Origin: Succinivibrio dextrinosolvens
GTDB taxonomy: Bacteria > Pseudomonadota > Gammaproteobacteria > Enterobacterales > Succinivibrionaceae
NCBI RefSeq assembly: GCF_900116345.1
Contig: NZ_FPAH01000001.1
Location: 114,214 to 178,213, forward strand
Reading direction: 5' to 3'
DNA: 64,000 bases
How positions within the stretch are numbered: position 1 is the first letter of the stretch; each line of letters starts with the position of its first letter. Of the stretch, positions 26,655-36,069 are shown in pieces. The notes below the pieces were generated by a model. It ran no database searches and was not told where the DNA came from. It worked only from the letters and a program-made list of their open reading frames with translations. The position numbers and the translations under genes were made by a program.

Positions 26655-29108
26655 ATGAGAGTATATCTTGCTGAAAAGGCCTCTCAGGCCCGTGATCTTG
26701 CGAATGTACTAGACAGCAGCAACGTTGCCGATGACGGGTACATCAGAGTAAACGAGGATGAGGTGGTTACATGGTGTCATGGACACCTTTTGTCTCTAGC
26801 TGATCCGGATTACTATGATCCGGCTTTAAAGGTATGGGATGTAAAGACACTTCCTTTTGTACCAACTCAGTTTGAATGGCTACCGGTGAAGGATATACGT
26901 TCAAAAAAGCAGTTACGTACCGCAGCATCTCTTGTCACCAAAGCCGATGAGGTTGTAGTCTCCACCGACTATGATCGTGAAGGTCAGCTTATTGCCCAGA
27001 ATGTACTTAATTACTGCAATTACAGTGGCAAAACCTACCGATTAAAGCTCAGCGCCCTTGATCCCACCTCAATCCGCAAGGCTCTTAACAACATTGAGCC
27101 TTTGAACGCCACCCATGGTCTGTATCAGTCAGCGATTGCCCGTTCCTGTTCTGATTGGATTGTGGGGCTTAATATGACCAGACTGTTCACCTGTCTTTCA
27201 AGCAACGGTGTACGCCACGAGGTGGTTAATATCGGTAGAATCCTCACTCCTACGGTTAATCTTATCTGTCAGAGGGATGAAGCAATAAAGAACTTTGTCA
27301 GCCGTGATTTTTATGAGGTACAGGCTAATGTCATGGTGCAGAACGGCTCGTTTAGAGTTAAATGGATACCGGCAGCAGATCAGCTTGATCCCGAAGGTCA
27401 TCTCTTTGATGAAAAGGCTGCAGCAAAAGTTATCAGTGATATAGACAATAAGAGTATTACCTTAACGGCTGTAGATAGAACAGTCCAGAATGAGAATCCA
27501 CCTCTCCCCTTCTCACTGTCACGACTGCAGATTTATGCAGCCAGACATTTCGGTTTCTCGGCATCAAAAACTCTGGAGATAGCTCAGGCTCTGTATGAGA
27601 GAAAGCTCACCACCTACCCAAGAGCAGACTGTCAGTACCTACCAAAGGCACAGTTTGAGGATGCCAAAACAATCCTCAAGGAGCTGAGTAATGATCCTAC
27701 AATCGCTCCCATGGTAAACGGATGTGATCTTACAAAGTGTCCAAGGGCTTTTAGTGACAAGAAGATGGAAGGACACGCCCATAATGCGATTATTCCGTCC
27801 ACAGGAAAGCAGGACTTCTCTTCCCTATCGTCAGATGAATTTAAGATTTACAACATCATCAGACTTTTCTACATTGCTCAATTCTATGCTCCGGCGCAGT
27901 ATGACGTGCTGACTATCAAGGCAAAATGCGAAGGTTATGACTTTATTGCCCGTGGTAAGACTCTGATTAAAGCCGGCTACAGAATGATTTTCCACAATGA
28001 GGAATTAGACAGTGAAGACTCCCCAACAAAGGAAAATAAAGACACTGAAATTGCCAATATTCCTAATGTCAAAGCCGGGGAACAGGGGTATGTGAATGAT
28101 CCTCAGATGCAGATAAAACATACCAGAGCACCAAAACACTTTGATGAAGCATCACTTATTGAAGCCATGACCAACGTAGCCAAATACGTATCTGATGCAG
28201 AGCAGAAGAAAATACTCAATCAGACGCTGGGTCTCGGTACAGAATCGTCACGTGCCACCATTATCGAGAATCTGAAGAAATACGGCTGGATCGAAGTTGT
28301 GAAAAATCACTATGAAGCAACAGCAAAGGCATTCTCAACCATGAGCATACTCCCAGAGGAGATTAAGTCCCCTACCATGACCGCACTATGGGAGCTGGAG
28401 CTTGATAACATCGTGAATGCCGGTACAAGTGCTAATTCTGATGTATTCATCAACAGCATTGTAAGTTGGCTGAACAGCGTTTGCAGTAAATGTAAGTCTT
28501 CAGAAGTCATTTCCCGTATTCAGCAGATTGTAAGTGCAAATACCCCGGATGAACCAAAGTTCTTCTGTGAAAAATGCAAAGCACCATTAAGGCTGATTAA
28601 AGGTAAGAATGGCTTATTCTTCGGGTGTACAAATCCAGATTGCAAACAGACCTATCAAGAACTGAACCGTAAGCCGGTGCCGCTGTTTAATCCAGAGACC
28701 GCTCCAAAATGCCCTAAATGCGCTAATCCTATGCGTCAGTATAAAGGCAAGTTCGGCATATTCTGGAAGTGTCAGCACAACGATTGCGGTTTAATCCTCA
28801 ATGATTCCAGGGGTAAACCATGTATGCCGGTTAAATGTCCTAACTGTAATGGACTTGTCATGCGGCATAAGGGAAAGTTCGGCTATTTCTGGAAATGCGA
28901 AGGCTGTGAGAGCTTCTTTAACGAGGTTGCCGGAAAGCCAATGCTACTCAAGCCAAAATGTCCGAAGTGCGGTGGCGAGATGCGCTATATCAGCAAACGT
29001 AAGGACGGTACAAAACTTCAGAAACCATTCTTTTCGTGCATGAACTATCCAAAGTGCGATGGAACTTTAGATATGCACGGCAACGAACCAGATAACAAGA
29101 GGAGCTGA
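26655..29108 (+). CDS. topB: DNA topoisomerase III (type IA)
   Basis: An 817-residue type IA topoisomerase that relaxes and decatenates DNA, useful for resolving transfer or replication intermediates. It has the Toprim start (VYLAEKASQARDLA), the acidic STDYDREGQLIA motif, GRILTPTVNLI and the active-site block LTTYPRADCQYL with Tyr321. The C-terminal 200 residues hold four CXXC...C zinc-ribbon-like fingers, from about residue 634. Plasmid-borne topB genes are common in large conjugative plasmids. Length and motifs look intact. Confidence 0.93.
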   Translation: MRVYLAEKASQARDLANVLDSSNVADDGYIRVNEDEVVTWCHGHLLSLADPDYYDPALKVWDVKTLPFVPTQFEWLPVKDIRSKKQLRTAASLVTKADEVVVSTDYDREGQLIAQNVLNYCNYSGKTYRLKLSALDPTSIRKALNNIEPLNATHGLYQSAIARSCSDWIVGLNMTRLFTCLSSNGVRHEVVNIGRILTPTVNLICQRDEAIKNFVSRDFYEVQANVMVQNGSFRVKWIPAADQLDPEGHLFDEKAAAKVISDIDNKSITLTAVDRTVQNENPPLPFSLSRLQIYAARHFGFSASKTLEIAQALYERKLTTYPRADCQYLPKAQFEDAKTILKELSNDPTIAPMVNGCDLTKCPRAFSDKKMEGHAHNAIIPSTGKQDFSSLSSDEFKIYNIIRLFYIAQFYAPAQYDVLTIKAKCEGYDFIARGKTLIKAGYRMIFHNEELDSEDSPTKENKDTEIANIPNVKAGEQGYVNDPQMQIKHTRAPKHFDEASLIEAMTNVAKYVSDAEQKKILNQTLGLGTESSRATIIENLKKYGWIEVVKNHYEATAKAFSTMSILPEEIKSPTMTALWELELDNIVNAGTSANSDVFINSIVSWLNSVCSKCKSSEVISRIQQIVSANTPDEPKFFCEKCKAPLRLIKGKNGLFFGCTNPDCKQTYQELNRKPVPLFNPETAPKCPKCANPMRQYKGKFGIFWKCQHNDCGLILNDSRGKPCMPVKCPNCNGLVMRHKGKFGYFWKCEGCESFFNEVAGKPMLLKPKCPKCGGEMRYISKRKDGTKLQKPFFSCMNYPKCDGTLDMHGNEPDNKRS

Positions 29109-29305
29109 TGATGTTTAGACTGCTGTCAATTTTTACCTTTGTGATGGCCATGGGTGTGGTGTTTGCTCCGGAGGCGACATTAAACTATGTTGCTACCGTA
29201 GTAAATCAAGTGTTAGGCAATTCAGATGTTTCATCTGAGATAAATCAGTTCCGTCAGGATATTCTTAATGCGGTTGAGACAGGAAAGGATTTACTAAAAC
29301 ATTAA
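29108..29305 (+). CDS. Small secreted or membrane protein after topB
   Basis: A 65-residue protein with a hydrophobic N-terminus (about 2-20, signal peptide or transmembrane helix) and a helical, polar C-terminal part. Its ATG overlaps the topB stop as TGATG, which implies translational coupling. No family recognised. Confidence 0.6.
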   Translation: MMFRLLSIFTFVMAMGVVFAPEATLNYVATVVNQVLGNSDVSSEINQFRQDILNAVETGKDLLKH

Positions 29306-29359
29306 CTGCTTTGTTTGGAACAGAAGATAAAGTCTAATTAAAGGCTTTATCGCTGTCCC

Positions 29360-29392
29360 CTCCCCTATTTGTTTGACCATTTCTCTCCCCTA
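29360..29392 (-). repeat. Two copies of the TAGGGGAG motif
   Basis: CTCCCCTA occurs at 29360-29367 and 29385-29392. These are two of about twelve scattered copies of the same 8-mer between 22.7 and 40.8 kb, all in minus orientation on this side of the AT-rich tract. Confidence 0.45.
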
Positions 29393-29821
29393 TCGCATGT
29401 TCAGACAAGAATCATTTAGCTGAGAAAGGATATAGGACTGTAAATCCTGATTTCTTGTTCTGGCTTGAAGTTTCATATTCTTCAGCAGTTTCTTAGGCAG
29501 AGTGATTGTTACTTCTTCATCCTCATCACAACGGTATAGAGTTTTCATATATGAAGACAGTTCATTACCCTTGTCGAGGTTTAAGAATGCCTGAATTACT
29601 TCTGCTGGAGTCTGCAGCAGATTGTATTGTGTGAAATCATCATCTACGAGATGAGCTTTCAGAATATGCTGTCCGATCCCAATTCGATAAAGTGTAAATT
29701 CTCCCCTACCGATAGAATTGACAGCATTATCAGGCTCTCTACAATCATCATTTTCTGCAGACAGAACTAAAGCAGCATCTTCCAATAAATCCTTAGCAAA
29801 GTTTTCTTCAATGTTTAACAT
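29390..29821 (-). CDS. Small regulator with a C-terminal RHH-like domain
   Basis: A 143-residue protein. The last 40 residues (VTITLPKKLLKNMKLQ followed by NQDLQSYILSQLN) look like a ribbon-helix-helix or Arc-like DNA-binding domain; the first 95 residues are an unknown domain. The start is firm: GGAGG lies 7 bases before the ATG. It probably represses its own or a nearby plasmid maintenance promoter. No adjacent toxin gene was seen, so I do not call it an antitoxin. Confidence 0.6.
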   Translation of the reverse strand: MLNIEENFAKDLLEDAALVLSAENDDCREPDNAVNSIGRGEFTLYRIGIGQHILKAHLVDDDFTQYNLLQTPAEVIQAFLNLDKGNELSSYMKTLYRCDEDEEVTITLPKKLLKNMKLQARTRNQDLQSYILSQLNDSCLNMR

Positions 29822-29953
29822 GATTTTCCTCCATTAGATAAAAACTGCGAAAATTCTAATACAGAAAAAAATGGGCTTCTTTCTAAGGTATGCATTTTTT
29901 TCGAGAATTCTGAGATCTGAATTGATCTATAAGGAAAAAGTTTTTTTTGAGAC

Positions 29954-29982
29954 TTGTTAAAAATGAATGAAAAGAGTATTCT
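29954..29982 (+). promoter_or_regulatory. Promoter of a putative small RNA
   Basis: TTGTTA at 29954-29959, a 17-base spacer and TATTCT at 29977-29982. It points at a hairpin-rich stretch that ends in a terminator and holds no plausible ORF. Confidence 0.5.
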
Positions 29983-29988
29983 TTTTTT

Positions 29989-30069
29989 TGTATTTAGAAA
30001 GACTAATTGTCTGGATAAATATCCTCTTAGTAAAAGACGACCTCATGTCGAAAGACATGGGGTTTTCTT
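29989..30069 (+). ncRNA. Putative small RNA with three hairpins
   Basis: About 80 bases follow the promoter. AGAC pairs with GTCT, GGATA with TATCC, and CCTCATGTC with GACATGGGG over a GAAA loop, followed by TTTTCTT. No reading frame makes a credible protein. Roles in copy control or antisense control are inference; no complementary target was confirmed by eye. Confidence 0.4.
30041..30069 (+). terminator. Terminator of the putative small RNA
   Basis: A 9-bp stem, with one G-U type position, and a stable GAAA tetraloop (30050-30053), followed by TTTTCTT. Confidence 0.7.
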
Positions 30070-30124
30070 AACTTTAAGCATTAAAAACGCTCCCCTACCC
30101 TATTCCACGTTAACAAATAAACAG

Positions 30125-30472
30125 TTAGTATTTTGATCTTGCTGTCTCTGCTGCAGCTTTCCTTGCTTTGTATCTTTCTCTAGCAGTCTTCTGGCCTATT
30201 TTATTTTCTTGATATTCAAATACCGGCAACTCTAGAAGCTTAAAAAGTTTATTCTGAAGTTCGTATTCCTCTTTTGAATTTGTGGAGAGAGCAAGTTTTT
30301 TAATGAGAATACCAATAACTTCAGAAGCGGTTTTCCCCATCATGTTACAGAACAGATTAAACACATCCCAATCGTGTTCACTAACTTTAATGCTCTTTGT
30401 AACCTTAGGAGGTTTATCACCTAAAGGACGACCACGTTTCTTTTTAGGAGTTTCGGTTGGAGTATCTGACAT
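30125..30472 (-). CDS. AT-hook/RHH-type regulator beside the partition locus
   Basis: A 115-residue protein. It starts with a basic KKKRGRPLGDK AT-hook-like motif, then KSIKVSEHDWDVFNLF and a TASEVIGILIKKL helix, which together suggest a ribbon-helix-helix DNA-binding domain; the C-terminus is basic and helical. I chose the ATG at 30472, with GAGG 7 bases upstream. A 22-bp palindrome (30495-30516) lies just before it and recurs before parA. An autoregulator that also represses parA is a reasonable inference. Confidence 0.6.
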   Translation of the reverse strand: MSDTPTETPKKKRGRPLGDKPPKVTKSIKVSEHDWDVFNLFCNMMGKTASEVIGILIKKLALSTNSKEEYELQNKLFKLLELPVFEYQENKIGQKTARERYKARKAAAETARSKY

Positions 30473-30494
30473 ATTCAATCCTCTAAAGCACTAT

Positions 30495-30516
30495 AATTAA
30501 AGTATATACTTTAATT
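30495..30516. promoter_or_regulatory. 22-bp palindromic operator, copy 1
   Basis: Perfect palindrome with half site AATTAAAGTAT, located 23 bases upstream of the RHH-type gene. The same palindrome, with one changed base at its centre, lies upstream of parA at 31806-31827. Confidence 0.7.
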
Positions 30517-31805
30517 CAATAACATCATAGAAAAAGATCGGTTTCTAATAAAAAAAAACTCCCCTACTCCATTAAGTTCAGCTTAATCTCAGATTAAAAA
30601 CGTTAATTAGGCGATATATAACTGAAAAGACATTTTTTACATATCATACATATTAAATACATCTTTTATACATTTATGTATTCTATATATTATTTATGTT
30701 TTTAATATCTTTCTTCGTATTATTGATATTTCTTATATTTAGTGAGTTATGTATACATAGTTAGAGTTAAGAGTATATTGTATATATGGTGTATGTAATA
30801 CCTTTTATTGCAAAAAGATATTTTATGTATTTTTTATATTAGAAGTGCCTTAATTTAGTTATTTACATTTTAAGTATTTTTAATACTTCTTACACATGTT
30901 ATTTAGTTTCTTGTATATTGTATATTTATTGTATTTTTTATATCTTTTTCATTTAGTTAGATATTACATATATTAGTTAGGTATTTAATACATTATTTAT
31001 AATTTTATCCATTTATTATATTTTATATATACAGAATACACTAAATATATTTTTATGTATTTTGAATATTTTTAATACTTCTAATACTCTTTATATAGTT
31101 TTCTGTATTTCTTATATAGTTTATATTTTTTATATCTTTTATTAAGTTCTTTATATTTATAATATTTTATATATTTGTTGTATTTCTTTTATACCCCCTT
31201 GTATTTTTGATATTTATTATATTTGTAATATATATTTCTATATTATCTCAATTCTATGTATTTTAGGTATTTTTAACATCATAATTATAGTTTTATACAT
31301 TTAGGCTATTTTATATTTTTTATATATCTTTTTAGCATTATACCTATTTCAAATATTTTTGATGTACTATATATTTGTATTACTATTTTATACATTTCTT
31401 GTATTTGTAATACCTTTTACATATTTATTGGTGTTTTATGTATTTAATATATTAGGTGTATATGTTATACTTAAATTAAGATTAGATACATAAAGTGTAT
31501 TTGTTATATTTAAGGTACAAAGAAACCATTTTTTTGTATTTAGGGTATTTTATATATTACATATACATTTTTAAGCTAACTTGATGTTTTTAATATACAA
31601 AATAGCTTTTGCATACTTAATTACATTAGATACATATGTTATATTTGCTATGTTAAGAATATGTTTTAGCATTTAAATGTATTAGAAATACAGAAAATAT
31701 CAAAAATACATATTTAGGGAGTAGGGCATTTCTTATATAAAAAATATAATTTATACATAAATTAGCCTTTTCTGTATAAGTTGTATTTTTTATGTACGAA
31801 ATACG
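30517..31805. repeat. 1.3 kb AT-rich repeat tract, candidate centromere
   Basis: No gene over 200 bases can be supported here. The tract is almost pure A and T, with dozens of imperfect repeats of the type GTATTTNTAATAC, for example AAGTATTTTTAATACTT near 30870 and TGTATTTGTAATACC near 31399. It lies between a divergent DNA-binding regulator and parA, with the same 22-bp operator at both ends. A partition centromere or a replication-related unwinding region are the two likely roles. Confidence 0.5.
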
Positions 31806-31827
31806 AATTAAAGTAAATACTTTAATT
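31806..31827. promoter_or_regulatory. 22-bp palindromic operator, copy 2, before parA
   Basis: Near-perfect palindrome, AATTAAAGTAAAT then ACTTTAATT, one base different from the copy at 30495-30516. It ends 44 bases before the parA start, so a bound protein would control parA and parB expression. Confidence 0.7.
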
Positions 31828-31871
31828 GCTCAGCTTTCGAGCTCTAATAATAAGAATTAAGGAACATAAGA

Positions 31872-32651
31872 ATGGCAATCAAAATAGGCATTGCAAATCG
31901 TAAAGGCGGTATTGGTAAATCAACAACAACTCTGGCATTAGCAGCAGACCTGAAGAGTAGGGGATTTAGAGTTTTAACAATCGATACCGATCCTCAGAGA
32001 AACACCACTAACGTATTCCAGGCAGAGACAGATGGTGTTGCAACCCTATACGACTTAATCTTTTCTGCAGACGTTACCGCAGAACAGTGCATTCAGCATA
32101 CTGAATACGGTGACATTATCGCATCAGATCAGAACCTTCAGTTAGCAGATACAGAAATCAAACCAAGCCCAAAGATGTATAAGTACATACAGAAGGGCAT
32201 TGCTCAGATTGAAGATAATTACGACTTCATACTTTGTGATACCCAGCCTCACGCCGGTATTCTTTTAGGCAACGTGCTGATGGCATGTGAGTATGTAATC
32301 ACACCTGTAACCTGTGACGCATTCGGTATTCAGGGCATTATGGATTTCTATGAAACCATTAAGGAATACCAGGAAGAGAATTCAAATCTTAAGATTTTAG
32401 GACTGCTTATCATCAAGTATAAAGGCAAGCAGAACCTTACTAAGGAAGTTGAAGATCAGCTACTTCCATCATACGCCAAGGAAATGAATACCAAGGTATT
32501 CTCAACAAGAATTAGAGAGTCAGTTAAGTGCCAGGAAGCACAGACACTCAGAATGTCTATCTTCGATTATGCACCTAGCTGCACAACCGCAATTGATTAC
32601 AAAGAGTTAACTGAAGAAATTCTTAACGATTTAAACATTGAGGGTAAGTAA
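31872..32651 (+). CDS. parA: ParA partition ATPase
   Basis: A 259-residue ParA/MinD-type ATPase with the deviant Walker A KGGIGKST (residues 11-18), a Walker A' TIDTDPQRN and a Walker B FILCDTQPHAG. It lacks the N-terminal HTH of type Ia ParA, so it is closer to type Ib. It moves plasmid copies by acting on a ParB-centromere complex. A good AAGGA ribosome site precedes it. The parB-like gene follows 2 bases downstream. Confidence 0.92.
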   Translation: MAIKIGIANRKGGIGKSTTTLALAADLKSRGFRVLTIDTDPQRNTTNVFQAETDGVATLYDLIFSADVTAEQCIQHTEYGDIIASDQNLQLADTEIKPSPKMYKYIQKGIAQIEDNYDFILCDTQPHAGILLGNVLMACEYVITPVTCDAFGIQGIMDFYETIKEYQEENSNLKILGLLIIKYKGKQNLTKEVEDQLLPSYAKEMNTKVFSTRIRESVKCQEAQTLRMSIFDYAPSCTTAIDYKELTEEILNDLNIEGK

Positions 32652-32653
32652 TT

Positions 32654-33244
32654 ATGTCTCTAAGTGGAATTAAAAAAGGCAGCAAATTCGGATTTGCCAA
32701 CGCAATCAATAAAACAGTAAAACCTCAATCAAATCAGAACAATCCAGCAAATCAGGCGGGGCAGGTGAGTCCTGCAGAAAAAACTGTAGTACAGGAAGAG
32801 AATAAAGTAACTCCTGTAGTTGCAGCTCCAGAAGTTCCTGCAGCACCGGCTGTTGCAGAAGAAAAGCCTGCAGTAGAAGTAAAAACAGAAACTGCAGCAG
32901 AAACAGTCGCCAACGATACCACTCCAGAGGAGGTTGTTGTCGAAGAAGTTAAAGAACAGACTGCAGAACCAACTATAGAGACTGTTACTACAGAGAAAGC
33001 AGAAAAGAAGCCATCAAACAGAAAAGCCGCATCAAAAGCTGGTCGTAAAGCCGTACTTGGAGAGTGTAAGAAACTAAACATCGCTATTCCTATGGAAATG
33101 ATTGAAGAAATGGAAAACGCTGCTTTAATTCTTCACAAAGGCAACTTGAATTCTTACATCAGATCTTGCATTAAGAAAGATCTGAAAGAAAACAAGAAAA
33201 CCTACGAGAAAATGAAAGAACTTCTGAAGTTCAACGAAGATTAG
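32654..33244 (+). CDS. ParB-like centromere-binding protein (RHH type)
   Basis: A 196-residue protein. Residues 1-125 are low-complexity, rich in Ala, Glu, Val and Pro, and probably disordered. The last 60 residues (KLNIAIPMEMIEEMENAAL, then LNSYIRSCIKKDL) fit a ribbon-helix-helix DNA-binding fold. The KFGFANAINK start motif could contact ParA. Its position immediately after parA makes it the likely ParB-equivalent. It lacks the ParB/Srx CTPase motifs. Confidence 0.72.
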   Translation: MSLSGIKKGSKFGFANAINKTVKPQSNQNNPANQAGQVSPAEKTVVQEENKVTPVVAAPEVPAAPAVAEEKPAVEVKTETAAETVANDTTPEEVVVEEVKEQTAEPTIETVTTEKAEKKPSNRKAASKAGRKAVLGECKKLNIAIPMEMIEEMENAALILHKGNLNSYIRSCIKKDLKENKKTYEKMKELLKFNED

Positions 33245-33467
33245 TAAACCGGTAGGGTAGGGGATCATAAAAAAAATCCACTTAATCGAATTATTAAAGA
33301 CACATCCATTCGAGGGTAGGGGAGCAATCCTCTACCTTTTTTCTTTCTGTATAAATGATCATGGATTAATTGGAGTAGGGGAGTATATTTTTTTGTAAAA
33401 ATATTATTAATAAGAACAGCAAAAACAATATATTAGATTTCTGCTGTTCCTAAAAAAAAATCGTCAA
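33245..33467. other. Post-partition intergenic region with three TAGGGGAG motifs
   Basis: GGGTAGGGGA at 33255-33264, GGGTAGGGGAG at 33314-33324 and GTAGGGGAG at 33375-33383, all in plus orientation. A weak inverted repeat, GAACAGCA and TGCTGTTC, lies near the end. No gene. Confidence 0.45.
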
Positions 33468-34370
33468 TTATTTATTTTTTAAGAGATTTATTTTTTGGCA
33501 ACTGGAATTAAATTCAGGAGCTGCTCCATGTTTTGTTGAGATAGAACAATCTCTTTCGTAGTAGGAGATAGCTTTTTTATAGTCTTTTTTACTTTCATAG
33601 ATTTCCCCTAAAGGACCAGCTGAATAACTCGCTCTTATATCTCTTGTCTTTTCAACTTCACGCTCTTTCGCATCTGAATAACTATAATAAGTTAATGCCT
33701 TATTGATATCTTTATTCACAGGTGCTACACCGAGTCTATACATCAAACCAAGATGCCAACATTCCAATTTATCTAAATTACAAGCTTTCTGACTGTAATC
33801 AAACATCTTGTTTATTCTTTGTTTGTCATTATTGTAATTAAATCCCAAAAGTTTTCCTATAACTTCTTTATCATAGTTTGAGTATCCAAGATTATAGTTT
33901 GGTGAATGCTCGTTTCCCCAAAGTGAGGATGCTATTGTTCCGCATGAAGCTCCATCACCATTGTTACATGCTTCAATAAGAAGATTTAATCCTTTTTCAA
34001 CCTGCTTTACGGGTGCATAGGTAGTTAAGCCCTCTCCCATAATTAGTAAGTGACCAATTGAAGAACATTTCTCATAATCCTTTAAAGCACAGGCCTTTTC
34101 TGTCATTTCCCAGATAACTTCATTTTTAGTGTTTTCGTTCATTTGAACACTCGGCATAATCTCTAGTCCTTTATTACAAGACTCCAATTTATTTCCAAAG
34201 GTGCAATCAGCATAAAGTTGTCTTGGATTTATGAATCCAGTTTGAGAGGAGGGGGTAACTGCATTATTATTGTTACTGCCTTTTACAGTTCTTTCTGGAC
34301 TTAGAACTGAACATCCTGTTACAAATGTTGTAATTATGAATAATGAGCAGCAGATTTTATTTAGTAGCAT
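33468..34370 (-). CDS. Sel1-like repeat lipoprotein
   Basis: A 300-residue lipoprotein with lipobox VTGC (Cys20). The mature part has Sel1/TPR-like repeats with alternating cysteines, for example CSSIGHLLIMGEG, CNNGDGASCGTIASSL and CWHLGLMYRLGVAPVNKD. Sel1-repeat proteins act as protein-protein interaction scaffolds, often in the periplasm. It faces the partition locus and is transcribed alone. Its function here is unknown. Confidence 0.68.
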   Translation of the reverse strand: MLLNKICCSLFIITTFVTGCSVLSPERTVKGSNNNNAVTPSSQTGFINPRQLYADCTFGNKLESCNKGLEIMPSVQMNENTKNEVIWEMTEKACALKDYEKCSSIGHLLIMGEGLTTYAPVKQVEKGLNLLIEACNNGDGASCGTIASSLWGNEHSPNYNLGYSNYDKEVIGKLLGFNYNNDKQRINKMFDYSQKACNLDKLECWHLGLMYRLGVAPVNKDINKALTYYSYSDAKEREVEKTRDIRASYSAGPLGEIYESKKDYKKAISYYERDCSISTKHGAAPEFNSSCQKINLLKNK

Positions 34371-35232
34371 AAAATAATCCCCATCAAAGTTAATAATTAT
34401 CAGTCCAATGAAAACAATATGGTTAAAAGAAATATCCTTTAAATGTATAAAAAAGCATACATCATAATATATTTGATTAAAAGATGAGGATAAAGGAAGG
34501 GGATTAGTAATCTAAAAAACTTAGAGAGAATATTATCATTATAAGCATGGGGTCACAATTTTTTTTATTGAATATCTCAAATATACAACATCAATTTAAA
34601 TGGTATTTATTGAAGAGGATCAAAACAAATTTAGTAATAAAAAAATTTAAAGCTAAAAGATAATAATTATCCGTATATTATAACTTCGCATAATTTATCT
34701 TATGTTAAATTTTATAAGAGTAATACCCATACACAGTGAATAACTATAGTGTTTACATAAAAAATACGATGTCTAATATAAATAAACTATTAGAAAGTCC
34801 TTCTATTGAAAGTATAGCACGTAAAAATATACTTCAACTAGCCTCTACAGATGAGATCCAATTTACCATTATTTCTGTAGATGATTCGTGTTAGTACCGA
34901 TATTGTTAAAAAGATAAGTTAATGTTCCATCAAAACTCAGTTCCTACTGTCTGGAATTAAGGTAGATATTCAACATTAAGCTATGTTATTAGAAGAATCG
35001 TTCTTGTTTGGTGTTAATTAAGACGATAAGAGATCTATTGTTTTAGAGTAGCTTTGCTGATAATTGGACTGTAACTGTAATTACAGAGATCTAATTACAA
35101 GCACCAAAATTCAAAGTTTCCCACAAAAGCAGCGTCCTTTTATAAAAATAATTTATACATATATATTTCCAGATTTAAGGTATAGAGTTTCCTTCTCCAC
35201 TTTCCGCATAAAATAAGGGGGATCAACATGAT
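34371..35232. other. Intergenic AT-rich region before the first iteron module
   Basis: No supported gene. A 41-codon frame starts at 34769 without a ribosome site and dies out; nearby frames look like decayed coding sequence. TTTCCCACAA at about 35117 marks the start of the first origin-like module. Confidence 0.4.
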
Positions 35233-35400
35233 CTTGTACTCAAATGGGGAAAAAGTAATACCTCTGAAGGGAAGAACAAGTACCTATTAAGGGATAAAAC
35301 TTGTACTTAAATCGGGAGAAAATCTTGTACCTATATGGGGACATGACTTAGCACTAAACGGGGACTAACTCACTGATATTCCGACAAGTTTCCCACAAAT
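35176..35400 (+). repeat. Origin-like module 1 with six iterons
   Basis: A leader with TCCGCATAAAATAA is followed by six iterons of about 18 bp starting at 35233, 35256, 35277, 35300, 35324 and 35347, so about 21-24 bases apart. Typical copies are CTTGTACTCAAATGGGGA and CTTGTACCTATATGGGGA. TTTCCCACAA follows at about 35388. Initiator binding sites in direct repeats at two-turn spacing are the hallmark of iteron origins. Confidence 0.8.
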
Positions 35401-35469
35401 TAGAATTCCTATAGAAATTTCGTTCAAACAGATTTATTTGAAGAAATAAATTTTTCTTTATTAGGCTAC

Positions 35470-35490
35470 GTCACTACAGAGTGACTATTT
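35470..35490 (+). terminator. Hairpin terminator in plus direction
   Basis: GTCACT pairs with AGTGAC across an ACAG loop (35470-35485) followed by TATTTTTTTT. It overlaps the stop of the small minus-strand gene and would stop transcripts from the origin region going right. Confidence 0.55.
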
Positions 35491-35652
35491 TTTTTCTCTG
35501 TCTTTGAGTAGATCTGCTATTTCTTCACTCGAGATATAGGGAATCTTGTGTTCTTTTACTATTTCTTGGATTTTCTTATGCTGTTTTCTGGCTTTTTCAA
35601 AGGCATTTTTGTCTGGTTTATAGATATATTTGATTTCGTTTTCTTTAGACAT
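35485..35652 (-). CDS. Small charged protein, possible
   Basis: A 55-residue frame from the ATG at 35652, ending in the hairpin. The product is helical and highly charged with EEIADLLKDREKK at the C-terminus. It lies between the two origin-like modules. It may be a real small gene or a remnant; no family recognised. Confidence 0.35.
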   Translation of the reverse strand: MSKENEIKYIYKPDKNAFEKARKQHKKIQEIVKEHKIPYISSEEIADLLKDREKK

Positions 35653-36069
35653 TGGCAACTCCAGAAGTTGAATCATTATTTTGGATTATAGGTATTAACT
35701 TAATCATTTTTTCTGAGAACGAATTTTTTCGTTTCTTTTAGATCCATTTAGGACTTCATGAAATATGGAAAAGGTTTCAGAGTAGATTGAATAAGACTTT
35801 ATTTATGCTCAGGATAAAATTTTTAATCTAGAACTTAAGAAATCTTCCCTTTTAGATGATTTCAAGACTTTAAATAAACTTAATTGTGTAGAGTGGCTAT
35901 ACCATTCTTTATTTTTGCTACGTTTAAAACAGTGGCTCAGATTAGGACTAGATTTTCTTGCTTGATATTCTAAAACTGCTATGATGATCCTAAATAGACT
36001 GAGTGCTCAATAATAAATAAAATTTTCTATACATTATTTTTATATATAGATCCATTTCTTAAAGTTTTG

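Noticed and set aside
32752..33081. Minus-strand ORF rich in Ser, Thr and Ala opposite the parB-like gene
   Set aside because: It mirrors the Ala/Glu/Val-rich low-complexity region of the real gene.
34769..34894. A 41-codon ORF ending DDSC, as a possible RiPP precursor
   Set aside because: No ribosome site, no modification or export genes nearby, and neighbouring frames look like decayed coding DNA.
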